DNA from: Lachnospiraceae bacterium
Lineage (GTDB): Bacteria; Bacillota; Clostridia; Lachnospirales; Lachnospiraceae
Length of the DNA: 52,376 nucleotides
Direction: 5' to 3'
Assembly: GCA_017551665.1 (NCBI GenBank)
Contig: JAFZLB010000108.1
Coordinates: forward strand, 1 to 52,376
Shown: positions 52,118-52,376 of the stretch, in pieces
Numbering within the stretch: the first letter of the stretch is position 1
How the letters are laid out: the number at the start of each line of letters is the position of its first letter
Notes under the pieces: generated by a model
The model's database searches: none
Seen by the model: only the letters and a program-made list of their open reading frames with translations
What the model was told of the DNA's origin: nothing
Position numbers and translations under genes: made by a program

Positions 52118-52376
52118 ATCGACCTCAGGGAATGCTGTAAGCCACATAGCTCCGCCAACAGTAGAGAAAAACGCGTGGCGTTGGCAGCCTTGTCGCCATC
52201 CTACGGCACTCTATGGCAGATTACCCCGCCAACCTTTCGGAAGAACGACAGTTCACGGCACTCAAATCCATACTGGTTGGCCATACCACAACTGCTGCGG
52301 CGTCGCTCCGCTCCGAGTTCGTGGGGCGTCTGCCTGTTCCGTGACTTCCCCTGCTGAGGGAGGGAGGAACTCCCCC
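52118..52376. other. Gene-less right end, possible dispersed repeat
   Basis: No convincing gene on either strand. The sequence joins abruptly to the PepSY remnant and ends in G/C-rich tracts such as GAGGGAGGGAGGAACTCCCCC with a small GGAG-GAA-CTCC hairpin. A short open frame across it (52070-52357, plus strand) overlaps the PepSY gene, lacks a Shine-Dalgarno and has a Ser/Arg/Pro-rich composition typical of non-coding DNA. It could be part of a dispersed element or a contig-end artefact. Confidence 0.4.

Noticed and set aside
52070-52357. Short plus-strand gene at the right end
   Set aside because: It starts inside the antisense of the PepSY domain, lacks a Shine-Dalgarno and has a Ser/Arg/Pro-rich composition without any domain.

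Overview
The window is GC-rich bacterial DNA that looks like a Clostridia genome, probably Lachnospiraceae or a close relative. Pointers are an A-type RNase P RNA, a TGS/uridine-kinase fusion, a DUF815 ATPase, a TIGR01906 membrane protein, TrmK next to a Nif3-like protein, a DUF5050 anchored protein, AsnA, and an acyl-CoA dehydrogenase/ETF/rubredoxin fusion. This placement is inferred from gene content only. Genes are tightly packed, with many ATGA or 1-8 nt overlaps. I saw no tRNA, CRISPR array or transposase.

Left part (1-6.4 kb): an acyl-CoA dehydrogenase fused to the EtfA FAD domain and rubredoxin is followed by an FprA-type flavo-diiron protein, which suggests an electron chain from acyl-CoA to O2. 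Facing it is a minus-strand operon asnA - TIGR01906 membrane protein - histidine phosphatase/Nudix fusion. From 6.4 to 15.7 kb the plus strand carries an acyl-CoA synthetase, an HD-GYP-like protein, pheS, pheT (with an unusual Cys-rich insertion), an AI-2E-family exporter and deoD. A minus-strand DUF5050-pyrB-pyrI operon follows (15.8-18.3 kb).

Middle (18.4-32.4 kb): a long plus-strand array holds a DUF815 ATPase, a ppx/gppA gene broken by one in-frame amber codon, ppk1, a nicotinamidase-like hydrolase, a PurF paralogue lacking its catalytic cysteine, a spermidine-synthase-like protein, a large secreted protein of unknown function, a short TrmK, a Nif3 protein, a TGS-uridine kinase and rnpB. 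The DUF5050 and DUF815 genes diverge from promoters placed so close to the start codons that the mRNAs should be leaderless or nearly so. The AI-2E gene has the same arrangement.

Right part (32.4-52.4 kb): an oligopeptide ABC transporter operon (oppABCDF) ends in a serine beta-lactamase-like protein. It converges, sharing a TTAA stop overlap, on a minus-strand FGGY kinase/SorC regulator pair. Divergent from that pair is the most interesting locus: a ribose-type ABC importer (one lipoprotein, one double ATPase, two permeases) followed by UlaG (L-ascorbate-6-phosphate lactonase), UlaE, a cytosolic propeller-like protein and UlaF. In Escherichia coli the ula pathway is fed by a phosphotransferase system. 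Here an ABC importer plus a sugar kinase take that place, and no UlaD decarboxylase is visible. The divergent promoters each carry the same A/T palindrome directly upstream of the -35 box, a likely SorC site. The window ends in a PepSY-domain gene whose 5' half is cut off by about 260 bp of unrelated, apparently non-coding sequence.
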